Shown piece by piece: positions 22,833-33,799 of a DNA stretch of 64,000 nt. How positions within the stretch are numbered: the stretch's first letter is position 1; each line of letters opens with the position of its first letter. Source of the stretch: Micrasema longulum. Its lineage: Eukaryota; Arthropoda; Insecta; Trichoptera; Brachycentridae. A model generated the notes under the pieces. That model was not told the origin of the DNA and searched no databases. It saw nothing but the letters and a program-made list of their open reading frames with translations. The stretch covers positions 19,022-83,021 of the forward strand of contig JAGVSM010004249.1 of assembly GCA_022494885.1 (NCBI GenBank), written 5' to 3'. The position numbers and the translations under genes are program-made.

Positions 22833-24436
22833 ACATTTCCCTTTTATTTTCAAATTACTTTTTTTCATTTAAACTCGATACCATTTATCTTGATTCTCTT
22901 CATGATTACAATTCAGTCCCACAAAGTGGTGTTTATTTTTTTTTTAAATCTCACAAAAAGTGATTAAACGGCACTCAAATGACTGGAAGTGCCACAGAGA
23001 GATATTCCATATTGTTAGGTACTACTACCTATACAATGCCATAAAACATCATCTTACATGACAACATCAAGATTTCCAGTAAGTCCGGCTTCCTGGCATT
23101 TTAGAGTGGTCCTTATAATCCCGCCAGCCCCGGGCAATGTGATCACTGACCTTACCATCAGAGTCATAGTATAAAGTTCAACGCTAGCTGATCGTTTCTA
23201 AGATTTAGATATCTTTTGATTTAAATAAAACATATTTTTAAAAGGGAATAAAATTATTAGGAGATACAAAAAACAACACATATACAAATTGAAGAAATGT
23301 GGACTTTTAAACAAAAAAAAATGATTATTGTAGCATGGTGTGTACAGGTATCAACCAATAAGCCCAGAAAAATCTGTGTAAGATAAAAATTCATTAAAAT
23401 ATTTTATTTAATATAAAATGTATCCTCGTTTGTGTTAGGGTTGTAGATAACAAATCCACTCAGTATTCAAAATTGGATTAATATTAGCTTTTCTTGTGAG
23501 TTTCTTGTGTTTTTGATTCAAGAATCAGGAGAAAGTTCTTAAAGTTACGTTAGAAAGCGTTCAATCTTCAGCAAGATCCAATCTTTTATACGGTTTTATC
23601 TGAATTGTTATATTGGACGATAAAAGTAAGGAATTTTTCATACCCATGCTCGTGGTAACAAAATGGTTTTCCTTGAGAAATCATTATGTACCATTTCTCT
23701 AACAGGTTTCAGAACTAAGGTAAAGAAAGAAAATAAAAACAAAAATTCATTCACTTAATTTAAACAATATGCAATTTTTTTTTAATTTTAATGTTTTGAT
23801 ATTTATATTTTTGTTTAAATTTTAAGTATTCTTTTGATTTATTTTGACAACATCCCATGAAAATACACATGTTAATAGTTGGGTCTTGAAACAAAGAACC
23901 TAGGTACATTGCAAAAACAGTGATATAATGATATAATTTACTGTTAATTAAGTAACTAATAAGCTCCACATAAATAAGTAAAATCTTTCACTTATACACG
24001 CTCATTCCAGACAACAAGTTTCGGATAAGTCGAAATTCTTTATACGACGTAGTTACTGTAGTATAATTAATCTTTGTACAATAAGTTTTGGGATTACTTT
24101 CAAATTCCATGCCTCGTAGTTCCTCGGAAACAAACAGGTGTCTGGTAAAATAGCTCACAAATAAAATAAAATAATCGTGATGGTTTTGATTATGTATATA
24201 ATTAATGGAGTTTTTAAATGTTAGAAAATCATAAAAAGAAAGGAAAATAAGTACCATTTACAGTTAGTAAACATTCATAACATTTTTATACGTTTAATTT
24301 TTACTACAAAATCGTGCATTTAAATAAAAATTAAGAATAACAATTAGACAGTGTGAAGTTTTTATGAGTGCTATCTGGTTTGTTGTGTAAAAAGAACGTT
24401 TGTGACTAGCAATTAATTAATTGAGTATGTAAAAAT
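22833..24436. other. region upstream of the VWC gene
   Basis: Low-copy AT-rich DNA; holds the unseen promoter and 5' UTR of the gene at 24437. No convincing TATA box or initiator could be fixed. Minus-strand frames at 23760-23969 and 23988-24257 show no domain. Confidence 0.4.
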
Positions 24437-24497
24437 ATGAAAATGACCTTTTTGTTGTGTTTGTCAACAATTATTCTTGTACAATTAATCGTTTCGG
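24437..24497 (+). CDS. VWC gene exon 1: start codon and signal peptide
   Basis: ATG AAA ATG starts; the second ATG two codons on could also serve. The exon encodes the hydrophobic leader and ends G|GTATGC in phase 1, right where signal cleavage is expected. Confidence 0.8.
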
Positions 24498-27400
24498 GTA
24501 TGCTGCATTTTTTAAATATCTTACAACTCATTAGTTATTTATTAAATTCGTTAATAAATTCAATTAATCAGTCAATTTTTACTTTGGGTTAAAAATTATT
24601 AAAAAAGTAACATGCTCGTACATAACTCTAATTATAATCATTTTACAAATCAACAATAAAATCACCTGACTGTGAAACCAAGTCATTGAAAGGGTCGTGA
24701 GTTGCAAGTACCTGGGAGTATACGTTACGGGAAATGGAATCTTTTAAATAGAATTGGGAGGGCGGTTAAGAATAGAAGGCGCCTTTAGCAGTATGAAGCT
24801 GTCTTATACTGCCAATATAATTATAATTAGATCTTTCTGATAAAATAAAGGCGTTATTTAGATAAGTTTACATATTACTGAAAAATACATATTACTTTAA
24901 AAGTTTTATAAATCTACTATTTTGATTTTTTCATAATTACCTAGTTGAATACAAACCACTTTACTTTTTAAAATAAATCATTTTCAACTTTTCTTTCTTA
25001 TATTTTTATTTAAAACAATTTTTTTTTCATCTTATCTGTTATTAATGATTAAGATAAAATAATCAATATTTTTTTTTGGTTAGGTTTCAACTTTATTTAA
25101 TTTGACCAACAAGCGCTTCCGCCTAAAAAGCCATCTTCAGGACTGGAGTCCAGTACAATTTTATCTAAATCGGTAGCTATGGAGTTTTATCAAGAAATAT
25201 CTACACATAAATACAATAACCTGTTATTTTTATTTACAGGTGTTTTGTTTCTTTTTTTAAATACTTAATTTTTACTTAATTGTTAAGTTACAGATATTCT
25301 ATTTCATATTATTTTTTCTACAAAACATTTTTTATTATCTGAATAAATTTAAACTATGGGACAAATAGGGAAAAAGGCGTGTCATTGAATTGTTCTGCTT
25401 TACGCTTTTAAAAAATGATTGAACTTATGGACGGTATAAGCCAATGACAAATCGACCGACTTCCATTGATGTACGTAAAACCGAATATGTCAAACAGGCT
25501 TATTTGATCGATTTGATTTATTTTTTCTAATATTTAAAGTATTAACTTTGTTGTCCAAAATTTTATTAAATGTCAACAAATAATTGTATGCCAGCTTCTT
25601 ACTGAATTTTTCATGTCGACTAATTTTGAGATATACTCGTCTCTTCCTCAGGACACTATTAACACCAACATACAAATCTCACTTTACTACTTTGCCATAT
25701 AAATAGTTGGTCAAAAATATAAAATCAACGTTTTGACAGGGCACATGCCGATAGTAGACAACACCAATATTCACTGTTTTTTTTAAATGTTTTATTTCTC
25801 GGGAGAAATGGTTGAATGAAATGGGTAGGGGAAGAAAAAAGCGTAAATTTACAAGGTAAGTTACAATAGAAGAATGTACAATGAGTCATTTTTTTTTCAT
25901 TTTTGTATTTGTTTTTTTCATTTTCATTTGATAAAACAAAATATGTTTTATAAAATATCAAAATTTTTATTCAATTGTATTGTTTTGTATTGAATTGTTA
26001 TCAATCTTAGGGATGCGTTTTTATTTCTGTAATATATATCTTTGTATGAATAAATAAAAACTGATAAATAAAAACAAAATTAAACAAAAATATTAATATT
26101 ATGACAGTAAAAGAAAGAATAGAAAAAAGGCTTCCTAATGTGAAATATTTCCATTTTATTTAGTTTTATTTTCAAGATTTGCATTTTGGTGTAAATAGAA
26201 TACGCCTTGGAATCAGCGGACATTGAAAAGTCGGTAAATCGTTGTATACATATAATTACTTACCGCATTTAATTAATTGATTTCACCCAAAAAAACTTAT
26301 TTTATTTTTAAGCTTCTGTTATTTTTAAGGTAACTGTCATTATTTACGACATTCGAATCTTACCAAAAATGCACCTCTCTCGCACTATGACGAATTGGCA
26401 TGCATTCCAGAATACCGTAATGAGAAAATATCCCGATACTCATGTCCTTTTATAAATAAGCCAGTTTCTACAGATGAATGCTATTTTAAGTAAGTCGAAT
26501 TAAATTACTGTCTTTTTATAACTAAACTTATATTGAATTTTAAAATCAACACTTTTAGTTTGGATGATCAACATATTCAATAAGCGGGATAGTAAGCCCT
26601 TCCTTGCCCAAACATGATTAAATTTGGATACGAAAAATATAATCCTTATCCTCATATCTTTAATAAGATATCAACAAAATAAAATCTAAGATTTTAGAGG
26701 GATTTAAGAGAGTGGCATGGAATACAGGCCCAATTTAAATGTCAAGAAATCTTTTACACCATTCGTTAATATTTTTTTAAGTGAAAAATCTATTTTCAAA
26801 ATTGAAATAAAAATATCAATTATAGTAATAAAAATAAAAATCATGGTTTATTAACAATAATAACAATTACTTTATCTATTTAACACACAGTAAGGTAATT
26901 GATTTCTCTGGATCATGTCTAGTCTGCCTAACAAGTTAGGCAGAGTTACCAAGGAACAACCTGTTTTAAGGCAGACATTTTTATGCAAAATAAACTATTC
27001 TATTACTACCTACAAGTTCATTAACTAGACAGTTATACAATATTAATTTATGACATTTATTATTTAAGAATGTTTCTGAGTAAATTTACCGATTTTTGTC
27101 AACCTAAACCCAGTAACCATTTTTTTACAAATTTATTTAATTGAATCCGGGTCATGGTTTTGCAATGTTTGGGTAACATATTGAATATTTTGGGGCCCAG
27201 AAACCTAAACTTTCTTTACCACACGAATTCAGAATTTGTGGTACGACTCCATGACCCATCCTCTAGTTTGACTTCTGGTGGTGGGAAGGAATAATTTCTT
27301 TCACAAACATTATTATTCTATAAATATATAATTGCCTTGTATCTAAGATCTCATATTCCTCAAATAACTTGACGCTGGAGTACCTGAAGGGCTTTTTAAA

Positions 27401-30014
27401 AATTATTGTAATTACTGATAACTGATTACTGAGCAGATTCGAGTGGTTTTAATATCGATTTACTATCGATAATTGTTCGCATGTTGTTTTTTTTTTCAGA
27501 GGAAGAAGTTTTTACCCTGGAGAGTATCTATTTAGTAACACTCCTACTGGATGTTACACAGCGTGTTCTTGTAATGCAGAAGCTACCGATGAAAGGTGAA
27601 TGTGTATTGAAATATTTCTAATACATTGCTTTGTAGATGATAAATTTTTATTCATCTTATATTTTTATCATTGTAGAGCCAACTTTAAATGCGCAATCGC
27701 TGATTGTTATGACTCTCTGTTTCCGATCCCGGCAGATTGTGTTAAACAGTATCGCCATGGGGAATGTTGCCCAAACAATATAATATGTGGTGAGATTACA
27801 CTTAAAAAAAGTACATATAAACAACAATGTGTTCATTTTTTTACTAAAAAATATGGTCCCAAACTAATGTCCGTTTGGTACACCTTTGTGTAAAAATATT
27901 TTTATCAATTTCAGTTTGTTAAGCAGTCTTTCAAAATAATTCAATTTTTTTTCACAAAAACGAATAATTATAAAGAAAAGTTAATTTGTTTATTTTTTAA
28001 TCAAAAACCTAATAAAAATGTTCTAAATCAATGCTTTTTTGGTAAATATTGGCATATACAATAAAAACGGTTGATATTTCAACATCGGTCTGTTCTGATC
28101 ATCTTCTGTCAAAAAAACACTATTAACTGTACGTTTTACGTAGTTATATTTTTAATGTTTTTTTTGGTATTTCTCTTTCTACCAAAGATAAAAATGTGAC
28201 CAGTACCCTGAAAACGTGCTCCTGGAATTCGGTAGTCTACAGAGAAGGAGAACGTTTTTCATCCGGTTGTTATGAATGTATCTGTACAAAGGATTTTAAT
28301 GGAGTCATTAAGAGTCCCTGGTGTAGACGAAAGAGCTGTGGGATAGGATTTCGTGATCAAGGAAAAGTATTTGATAGATGTGCTCCAGTTTATTCAAGTG
28401 GAAACAGCTGCTGTCCTGTTGACTGGAAGTGTCGTAAGTAGTTTGTATAAACTGAATAATAACTATTATAGATCATTACTTTCTACTTTTCCTATTTCAT
28501 CTTCATAAACTATTATTTTTATTCGCTTCTAATGGTAAAGCGATGCATTGGTATATTAAGTAATAAGAATTGAGATAATTGGTAAATGCAGATACACGGA
28601 TTTTCAGGGCCAGTCCGCAAAATTTCAGATGAACGTACCTCATAGTAAGCTTTAAAAAAAACCTAATAAAAAATTTCCAAAAAGTAATTAAAAAAAAAAA
28701 AAATTGTTATCTCACAATGTGGAAAATCCTTGATTTCTCGGACAAGCAGTTCATTCACAAACCCCTACCTCTCTTCTAACCAGCCGTTTATCTTGTTCGC
28801 GTCTGGAGCGTATCGCTTTGTTGGTCAAATACGTTTTTATCGCAATTTTTTTTGTCAGTGTTTTTTGTTTGGGAAAACTTAATCAGGATTTTTTTTAAAG
28901 CTTATCATGAGGAATGTTTCTCTGAAGTTTCGCGGTCTGGCTCTGAAAAACCGTGTATAAATGTAACCATAATTGGGTTAAATTATGCCTTTTTCGATTA
29001 AGCTAATATTCTGGATTTTGTACCCTTTTTAAACATTATTTTATTTAAGATAAATATTTTTAGCCCCTGGAAATAAAACTTACAGAGTAAGGATAAAAGC
29101 AGAGTAAACGTGATTGAAATGCAATATATTAGATGAATGGTTGGGAAATTAATGTATTGTACGATTACAAATGGTAGAATCAGGCGAGAGTGCAAATCTG
29201 AGAAAAGTATAATTGAAAACATTAATATAGAAATAATGGTAAAACAGAAATAAATATAAACTGTAACAAAAGACGAGGACGACAAAAAAAGACGTGTTTT
29301 TTGTTCAGATATACAAAATTCTTTATTCTGGTCATATCAGCAGCAGAAACAAACAAAAGGCATGTATCACAAGATTTTCGAACATGGAAAAAGCTAGGAA
29401 TTTATGTCAACAACCTCTGCTTATCCCTACAGGGAAATGATATGACGGTTAAAGTTGAAGTAGTAATATTTAAAAAAAAAAAGCTTTTCATCCACTATAA
29501 ATGTTTGCAACCGTAGTAATAATGACTTAGACGCTTACCTCATATCCCAAGCGTTCCGGGAACGATTCTTATTAAGATAACAAATGCGTTTTTATTTATC
29601 CTGGATTTCCTGTACTGTTATATTTATTTCATTTGAAGTTTTTTTTATTTCTTGGTGTATTGTAGTGGAGAAATCAATTAATAAAAATCAAGATCAAGAA
29701 AGAAGATTGTCGAACCAAATTAGCTCACTATATAATTCTTAAACAATACCAGAAATTTGTTTTAAATTTTGAATTTCATAAAAATGAAATAATTGCAATA
29801 CCATAATATATTTATTTATTATATTTCAGCAAGTCTTACAGACAGGCTTAAAAGGAAACCACTTAGAAGTTGTGTCATACCAACTCCAAACGATATGAAA
29901 TGTTATTTCGGAAACAAGCTAATCAAGATTGGGGACAAAATTTTTGGGGATGATAAATGCTTGGTTTGTTCGTGTGAAGTACCGCCCTTGGCAGTATGCG
30001 TACTGCATTGTTAA
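24437..30014 (+). CDS. secreted multi-VWC-domain protein, six exons, complete
   Basis: Coding exons 24437-24497, 26330-26489, 27500-27595, 27677-27789, 28188-28433 and 29830-30014 join with GT-AG borders and matching phases into 861 bases (286 residues plus TAA). Residues 1-21 are a hydrophobic signal peptide (LLCLSTIILVQLIVSG). Two complete ten-Cys VWC modules follow, with cysteines at 71, 92, 96, 98, 111, 116, 127, 136, 137, 143 and at 154, 171, 174, 176, 189, 194, 208, 218, 219, 225; both show the CxxCxC (CYxxC) and CCP signatures. A third stretch, 240-286, has the first six Cys and then ends. Four extra Cys lie at 23-59. N-glycosylation sites are possible at N30 and N146, and a basic RLKRK at 231-235 could be a cleavage site. 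VWC modules usually bind growth factors or matrix proteins outside the cell; the ligand here is unknown. I recognise no named orthologue. The exon model is mine by eye; alternative exons are possible. Confidence 0.88.
24840..25340 (+). repeat. dispersed repeat in intron 1, second copy at 48505-49210
   Basis: Shared in order with 48505-48675 and 49030-49210: GCGTTATTTAG / GTGTTATTTAG, CATAATTACCTAGTTGAATAC / TATAATTACCTAGTTCAATAC, then TTTATTTACAGGTGTT and ATATTCTATTTCATAT-like ends. A different insert sits in the middle of each copy: a hammerhead-like segment here, a LINE end there. TTTTATCAAGAAATATCTACA is also shared with 58870. The element class is unknown. Confidence 0.6.
25085..25165 (-). 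other. hammerhead-like motif, Penelope-type
   Basis: On minus: CTGAAGA (CTGANGA core), a TGGC...GGCG arm pair, then GAAGC and a GTC, followed by AATAAAG at 25091-25097 (inverse). Canonical GAAA has become GAAG, so catalysis is unlikely. See the finding on shared motifs. Confidence 0.4.
26330..26489 (+). CDS. VWC gene exon 2: N-terminal Cys region
   Basis: Acceptor TATTTTTAAG|GT, donor TTTAA|GTAAGT. Starts in the frame set by exon 1, encodes four Cys that fit no complete VWC, then the first Cys of module 1 near its end (TDECYF). This exon falls below ORF-length cut-offs and is only visible through its splice sites. Confidence 0.8.
26910..27400 (-). pseudogene. LINE 3' end in intron 2
   Basis: On minus, GPKIFNMLPKHCKTMTRIQL then NKFVKKWLLGLG (about 27080-27210), a LINE ORF2 C-terminus. 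The 3' UTR contains a near-perfect hairpin CTGCCTAAC-AA-GTTAGGCAG at about 26926. It is antisense to the host gene. Confidence 0.6.
27500..27595 (+). CDS. VWC gene exon 3: module 1, Cys 2-4
   Basis: Follows a strong T-tract acceptor (TTTTTTTTCAG). Encodes GRSFYPGEYLFSNTPTGCYT plus ACSC; donor AAAG|GTGAAT in phase 2. Confidence 0.88.
27677..27789 (+). CDS. VWC gene exon 4: module 1, Cys 5-10
   Basis: Only 81 bases after exon 3; acceptor CATTGTAG, donor TGTG|GTGAGA. Ends with the CCPNNIIC signature. Confidence 0.88.
28188..28433 (+). CDS. VWC gene exon 5: complete module 2
   Basis: Acceptor CCAAAG, donor TGTC|GTAAGT. All ten Cys of a VWC module sit in one exon, bordered by phase-1 introns on both sides, so the module could be shuffled or skipped without shifting the frame. 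Confidence 0.9.
29095..29490 (+). pseudogene. LINE C-terminal fragment, family 1, in intron 5
   Basis: Plus-strand remnants: NGRIRRECKSEKSI, KRRGRQKKTC, and RHVSQDFRTWKKL with the final SLQGN tail, parallel to FRREC...RRGRPMKT...RACMTRCINVEEA at 41566. Frameshifted, in the same direction as the host gene. Confidence 0.55.
29830..30014 (+). CDS. VWC gene exon 6: half module and stop
   Basis: Acceptor TATATTTCAG. Encodes a Lys/Arg-rich linker, then CxxCxC and two more Cys; the protein ends with Cys followed by TAA, so the last module lacks Cys 7-10. Confidence 0.88.
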
Positions 30015-30165
30015 ATTTATGCAGAATTTTTGACAAAGCGTCGATTTAAAAGAAAAATCTGGTGTAATCAATGACTTTGATTACTACAATCGTTTATTAT
30101 TCCCTTCCCGGTGATGTGTAGCTAGTGCATATTGCATCTAATAACTTTTATATTTCTATGAATGT

Positions 30166-30171
30166 AATAAA
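30166..30171 (+). terminator. AATAAA polyadenylation signal of the VWC gene
   Basis: First AATAAA downstream of the stop (152 bases), followed by TACTGGGTC; a typical distance for an insect 3' UTR. Confidence 0.65.
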
Positions 30172-30589
30172 TACTGGGTCAAAATTTTCAGAATTAAAAT
30201 AAATTATTACTAAAACGTTACTTTTGTGGCACGGAAAAGGTATTTTATCAGAAGTTTAAGATAAATCATAAGTTTAATGAAAATAATTGTAATGTATTGC
30301 ATATCGAAGTGTATGAAGTAAAAGATTGCCGAATATGCGATTGTCTAACACACTTTTTAAGTCTCATTCTCGATACTAGAGGTTTATTCAAAAGTGAGAA
30401 AGATGGTTTCACGCATTACGTAGGTTGACCAAATGGCCAGTACAAGTGCCAGTAGCTCTCAGAGCTTTATCAATGATCATACTTTTGCTCTTTCTGCGAG
30501 CATAAACCTATGGTTTTTAACAATTTTATTTCAAATACTATCACTTTTCATTTCAAATGTGTGAGGGTAGGTTTAAGGACAGGGTAAGT
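30172..30589. other. spacer
   Basis: Nothing recognised. Confidence 0.4.
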
Positions 30590-30860
30590 GTGTATTTGTA
30601 AATGCCTAGACACTTTCAGCCAGATGAATCTCACCCACGTGATAAAGGTTTCAGCTCTTTTACTTCACAAAAATCAACAGATGGAAGAGTTAAAGATATG
30701 TGGATGCTGAAACATGGGCAGTATAGTGAATGTTACACAGTGTGTAATGTGGCCACTTAAACCAGCCAACGACAGGTCATTAGCCCTGTAAATGCCTAGA
30801 CTTCCATATTCCCTTCTCAAAAATGTTTTCCCTCTCTGTTGAAATAAATTTAAATAAAAG
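30590..30860 (-). repeat. FB family copy
   Basis: Minus copy, from AGATGAATCTCACCCACGTG through ACACAGTGTGTAATGTGGCC to CCCTCTCTGTTGAAATAAAT, lacking the CCCCGGGG end. Confidence 0.8.
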
Positions 30861-30964
30861 TCTAATGCCTAAAAATGGCTTTTTGCTACTCTAATTTTGC
30901 ATCAATGCACACTTTAGTCAAAATGATATAGTTTTTCTAAATTATTATGAAACATATGATGACT

Positions 30965-31345
30965 CTTCTAAATGACTCCCGGCGGGGTGAAATCCAGTAT
31001 TTTGTCTACGAACATTTGGACAAACTCAAATATTGTAATGAAACCAACTGGTCCAAGAAGAAGTTTAAAAATTGAAAAATAGTTTTCAGGCGTTGCCTAG
31101 TATGTGAAATAATTCAGTCAGATGAATCTCTTCACAACAATAAAGGTTTCAGCTCTTTAACTTCACTAAAATCAACAAATGGAAAAATTGAAGAAATATG
31201 GATGTACAAACATAGGCAAAATGGTGAATGTTACACAGTGTGTAAAGTGGCCACTTAAACCGGCCAATGACAGGTCATAAGCCCTGTAAATGTCAAAACT
31301 TCCATATTCCCTTATTTAAGGTATTCTCCATCCCTGTTGTAAGTT
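30965..31345 (-). repeat. FB family copy, CCCCCTCGGGGG subtype
   Basis: Begins with the end motif (ACTCCCGGCGGGGTGAAATCCAG and ACATTTGGACAAACTC), then the full reversed unit to CATCCCTGTTGTAA. It is tandem with the copy at 30590, in the same orientation. The same variant end is seen at 39645. Confidence 0.8.
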
Positions 31346-31432
31346 ATTTAAAACACGTTTAAAATGGCCACCAAAAGTGAAATATTTGGGTAAATTATTA
31401 GAACGCAAATGTTTCTTTAAAAAAAAAAAATA
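31339..31432 (+). mobile_element. SINE-A 3' half
   Basis: AAAATGGCCACCAAAAGTGA, TTTGGGTAAATTATTAGAAC and a poly-A tract; head missing (5' truncated), joined to the end of FB. Confidence 0.7.
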
Positions 31433-31639
31433 TTCATGACTGTGATAAGTATGAATTATCCAATCAAAATAAGGTTTCAATCGTTATTTTGAGAAAGTTA
31501 AGACGATTAAAAATGTTCTTTGTTATAATTGGTTAAACTTGAAATATTTTAGATTTTTTTTTTATTATTTTTTAATTATGATTATTTAAAAAAAAAATAA
31601 CTAGCGTTACGTTTATTCATTAAAATGAATATTTAAATA

Positions 31640-31735
31640 AAATAACTGTGTTTTGAATTTTTTTTAAATGTTTTACTATTGACCGGTTTCTAAGTTGCTT
31701 CGAAACCGGTTAGTAAAAAAATAAAATCAAGGTAA
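31640..31735 (+). other. hammerhead-like motif with strong hairpin
   Basis: ACCGGTTTC (31682-31690) and GAAACCGGT (31702-31710) are exact inverses; between them CTAAGTTGCTTC. GCTTCGAAAC and a downstream GTA are placed as in a hammerhead core, followed by AAATAAAAT. The CTGANGA part is degraded (TCTAAG). Confidence 0.4.
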
Positions 31736-32139
31736 TATTATTTTAATTTAAATTTAAAAACACTTTTTAATAAGATGTTTTAAAAATATTATATTTTTAC
31801 TGAAGATTTTGATAAGCAAGTCACATAAATTAGGAAGTGCTTCTCATGGGAAATATCAAAATTGCTTAAGGGAAGAATCCTTTTAGATAACATTAAACAA
31901 TGCTGTGATAAATAGCTCTCATTTTGCATTAATATCGGCATGGTTAAATTTCCTTATATAAACAAGAATCTAAATAGATTTTACAAGTTATGATAAATAT
32001 AGTAATGTATCAATAGTTTTTATAAATTCGTCATAATTTTTTTAACTCATACTTTATTTTCATAAAAAATCAACAACAAAAAAATCACATTTATTATAAT
32101 ATATATTTATGTATATATTTATTTAAAAAAAATTATATG
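31736..32139. other. spacer
   Basis: AT-rich; nothing recognised. Confidence 0.4.
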
Positions 32140-32303
32140 CGTGCTTATGATTTACCCAAATATTGATTTAAAGGGGCATTTTCAACAAGTTGTAAATAAC
32201 TCACTATTAGAAAATGGAATCATGTTGGGGTGGTGTGGGATTTGTACCACGGACCTTTGGTCCGTGAGTCCGAGACACTAGCCACAGAACCATAACCCGA
32301 TTA
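32140..32303 (-). mobile_element. SINE-A copy
   Basis: Inverse body (CACTATTAGAAAATGG), CACGGACCTTTGGTCCGTGAG around the anticodon-like arm and head end ACCATAACCCGATT. Confidence 0.85.
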
Positions 32304-32334
32304 TATCTTTCGATAAATCATAATAATCTTAGCA

Positions 32335-32610
32335 AACGTCGATTTGTTATTAATCAACATACAAAATATAGTCGTTGATGGAAAAATGGCTGGTGTTGTT
32401 AACAATCCCGATAAAATCACTAAACACTTTAAAGATTATTTTTACTCCATTGGGACAGAACTAGCGAAGAATATTTCAAAATATTTTTTAACTACGGAAA
32501 GTAATCTTACACTTAAAGTTGATAACTTGACGACAGCTTCAACCAATCTCTTGAATAATTTTTCACCAGCAAGCACAAAAAAAGTACTAGATACGATATT
32601 TTCTTAAAAA
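32335..32610 (+). pseudogene. LINE ORF2 fragment between endonuclease and RT
   Basis: Frame at 32344-32604: NPDKITKHFKDYFYSIGTEL then AKNIS, the 'FNxFFxxIGxxLA' block found before the RT domain in jockey/CR1-like LINEs. Neither endonuclease nor RT is beside it. Confidence 0.6.
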
Positions 32611-33227
32611 AATACGAATACTTTGGTGCTCTTAGTACTAACACTTTGGGAAATCTCGTTAAGAGACAGGAATGCTCGGCTTTCAACATTCATTTATTTT
32701 CAAATAACGTACACTTTTGATTTTAACTATAAATGACAAAAACTGAATAGAAAATAAAATACGTTAATAGTATACCACCTTAATGGGAGAAGCAAAAACT
32801 ATTAACCAAATTTTTAATTCAAATCAAGAATGAAAAATTACCAATAAATTTATATCGATTATTGAAAGTACCTTCTTTTAAAGAATTTTAATTAATTTGT
32901 TTTTTTTTGTATATTTTGGGATTGTTACTTTTCATTGAATATAGTTATGCACAAAGCAGCCAACCATAAAAAAGTGAAACTGAGATAATAGCACCTTTGT
33001 GAGAAGAGTGAATCAACAAATCTACACAACAGTTGGAATGTTTTTGACTTTGACAAATGATTAACAATAAATACATTAGTTTTTTTGGTATAACAAACAA
33101 GAATCTTATTATGTATTTATTGTGTATGCAGACGATTGGTAGAATTCCATATTTAATTTGGTAATGTATCCAAAATAAAACTATTTTATTGGATTACAAT
33201 TCTACTTTATTTTTTATAAAACATACA
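32611..33227. other. spacer
   Basis: AT-rich; nothing recognised. Confidence 0.4.
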
Positions 33228-33300
33228 AAGGGTATATTGTGACGCGTTTCGTCTACCTAATAATCTACCTCAGGTAGAATAATCCAGGGAAAGACTGATG
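33200..33300 (-). other. hammerhead-like motif, Penelope-type
   Basis: On minus: CCTGAGGTAGA, a GTAG/GGTAGAC arm, GAAAC (33246-33250) and GTC (33241-33243), then AATAAAG at 33205-33211. The core CTGANGA is not exact. Confidence 0.4.
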
Positions 33301-33610
33301 CTCGGTATTTGTCTTAAAGACAAAATAAATCATTGAAGCAGCTAGGCGCCAAATCAAAGTCGGAGATATCATGAACCGTACAGAAAAACAAAATGGCAAT
33401 ACGCAGGACACTTGGCGAGACAAAATGATGAAAAATAGATATCCAGAATAATAAAGTGGTGACCTGGACAAACAATTGAGTTGTTAAAGTCCACAAAAAG
33501 GCCAATAGTAGAAAATGGATGAAAAAAGCGGGAGTTAGAAAGGAGTGGAAACGTTTGGAAGAGGCATTTACAAATCAGTGGCGAGAATAAGACTGAAGAA
33601 GAAGTAGAAT
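33300..33610 (+). pseudogene. LINE C-terminal fragment, family 3
   Basis: Several short frames together resemble the C-terminal region of insect LINE polyproteins ('AGH.ARQNDEKW', then a GWKRLEEAF-like segment at 33560-33590), heavily frameshifted. The minus frames here are shadows. Assignment is by pattern only. Confidence 0.4.
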
Positions 33611-33799
33611 TATTGCTAAATTTAAATTACTTAGGCGTATTTATTGAAAATATTTGTAATTTGATATACCAGTAATTAAATTCATGTAATATTGTTGTTT
33701 TTTAAGCTTAATAAACAAATAAATAACAATATAATAATAATATAAAAATACATTTAAAAAATCTAAAATACGACATTAATTAACATTATTATTATCATT

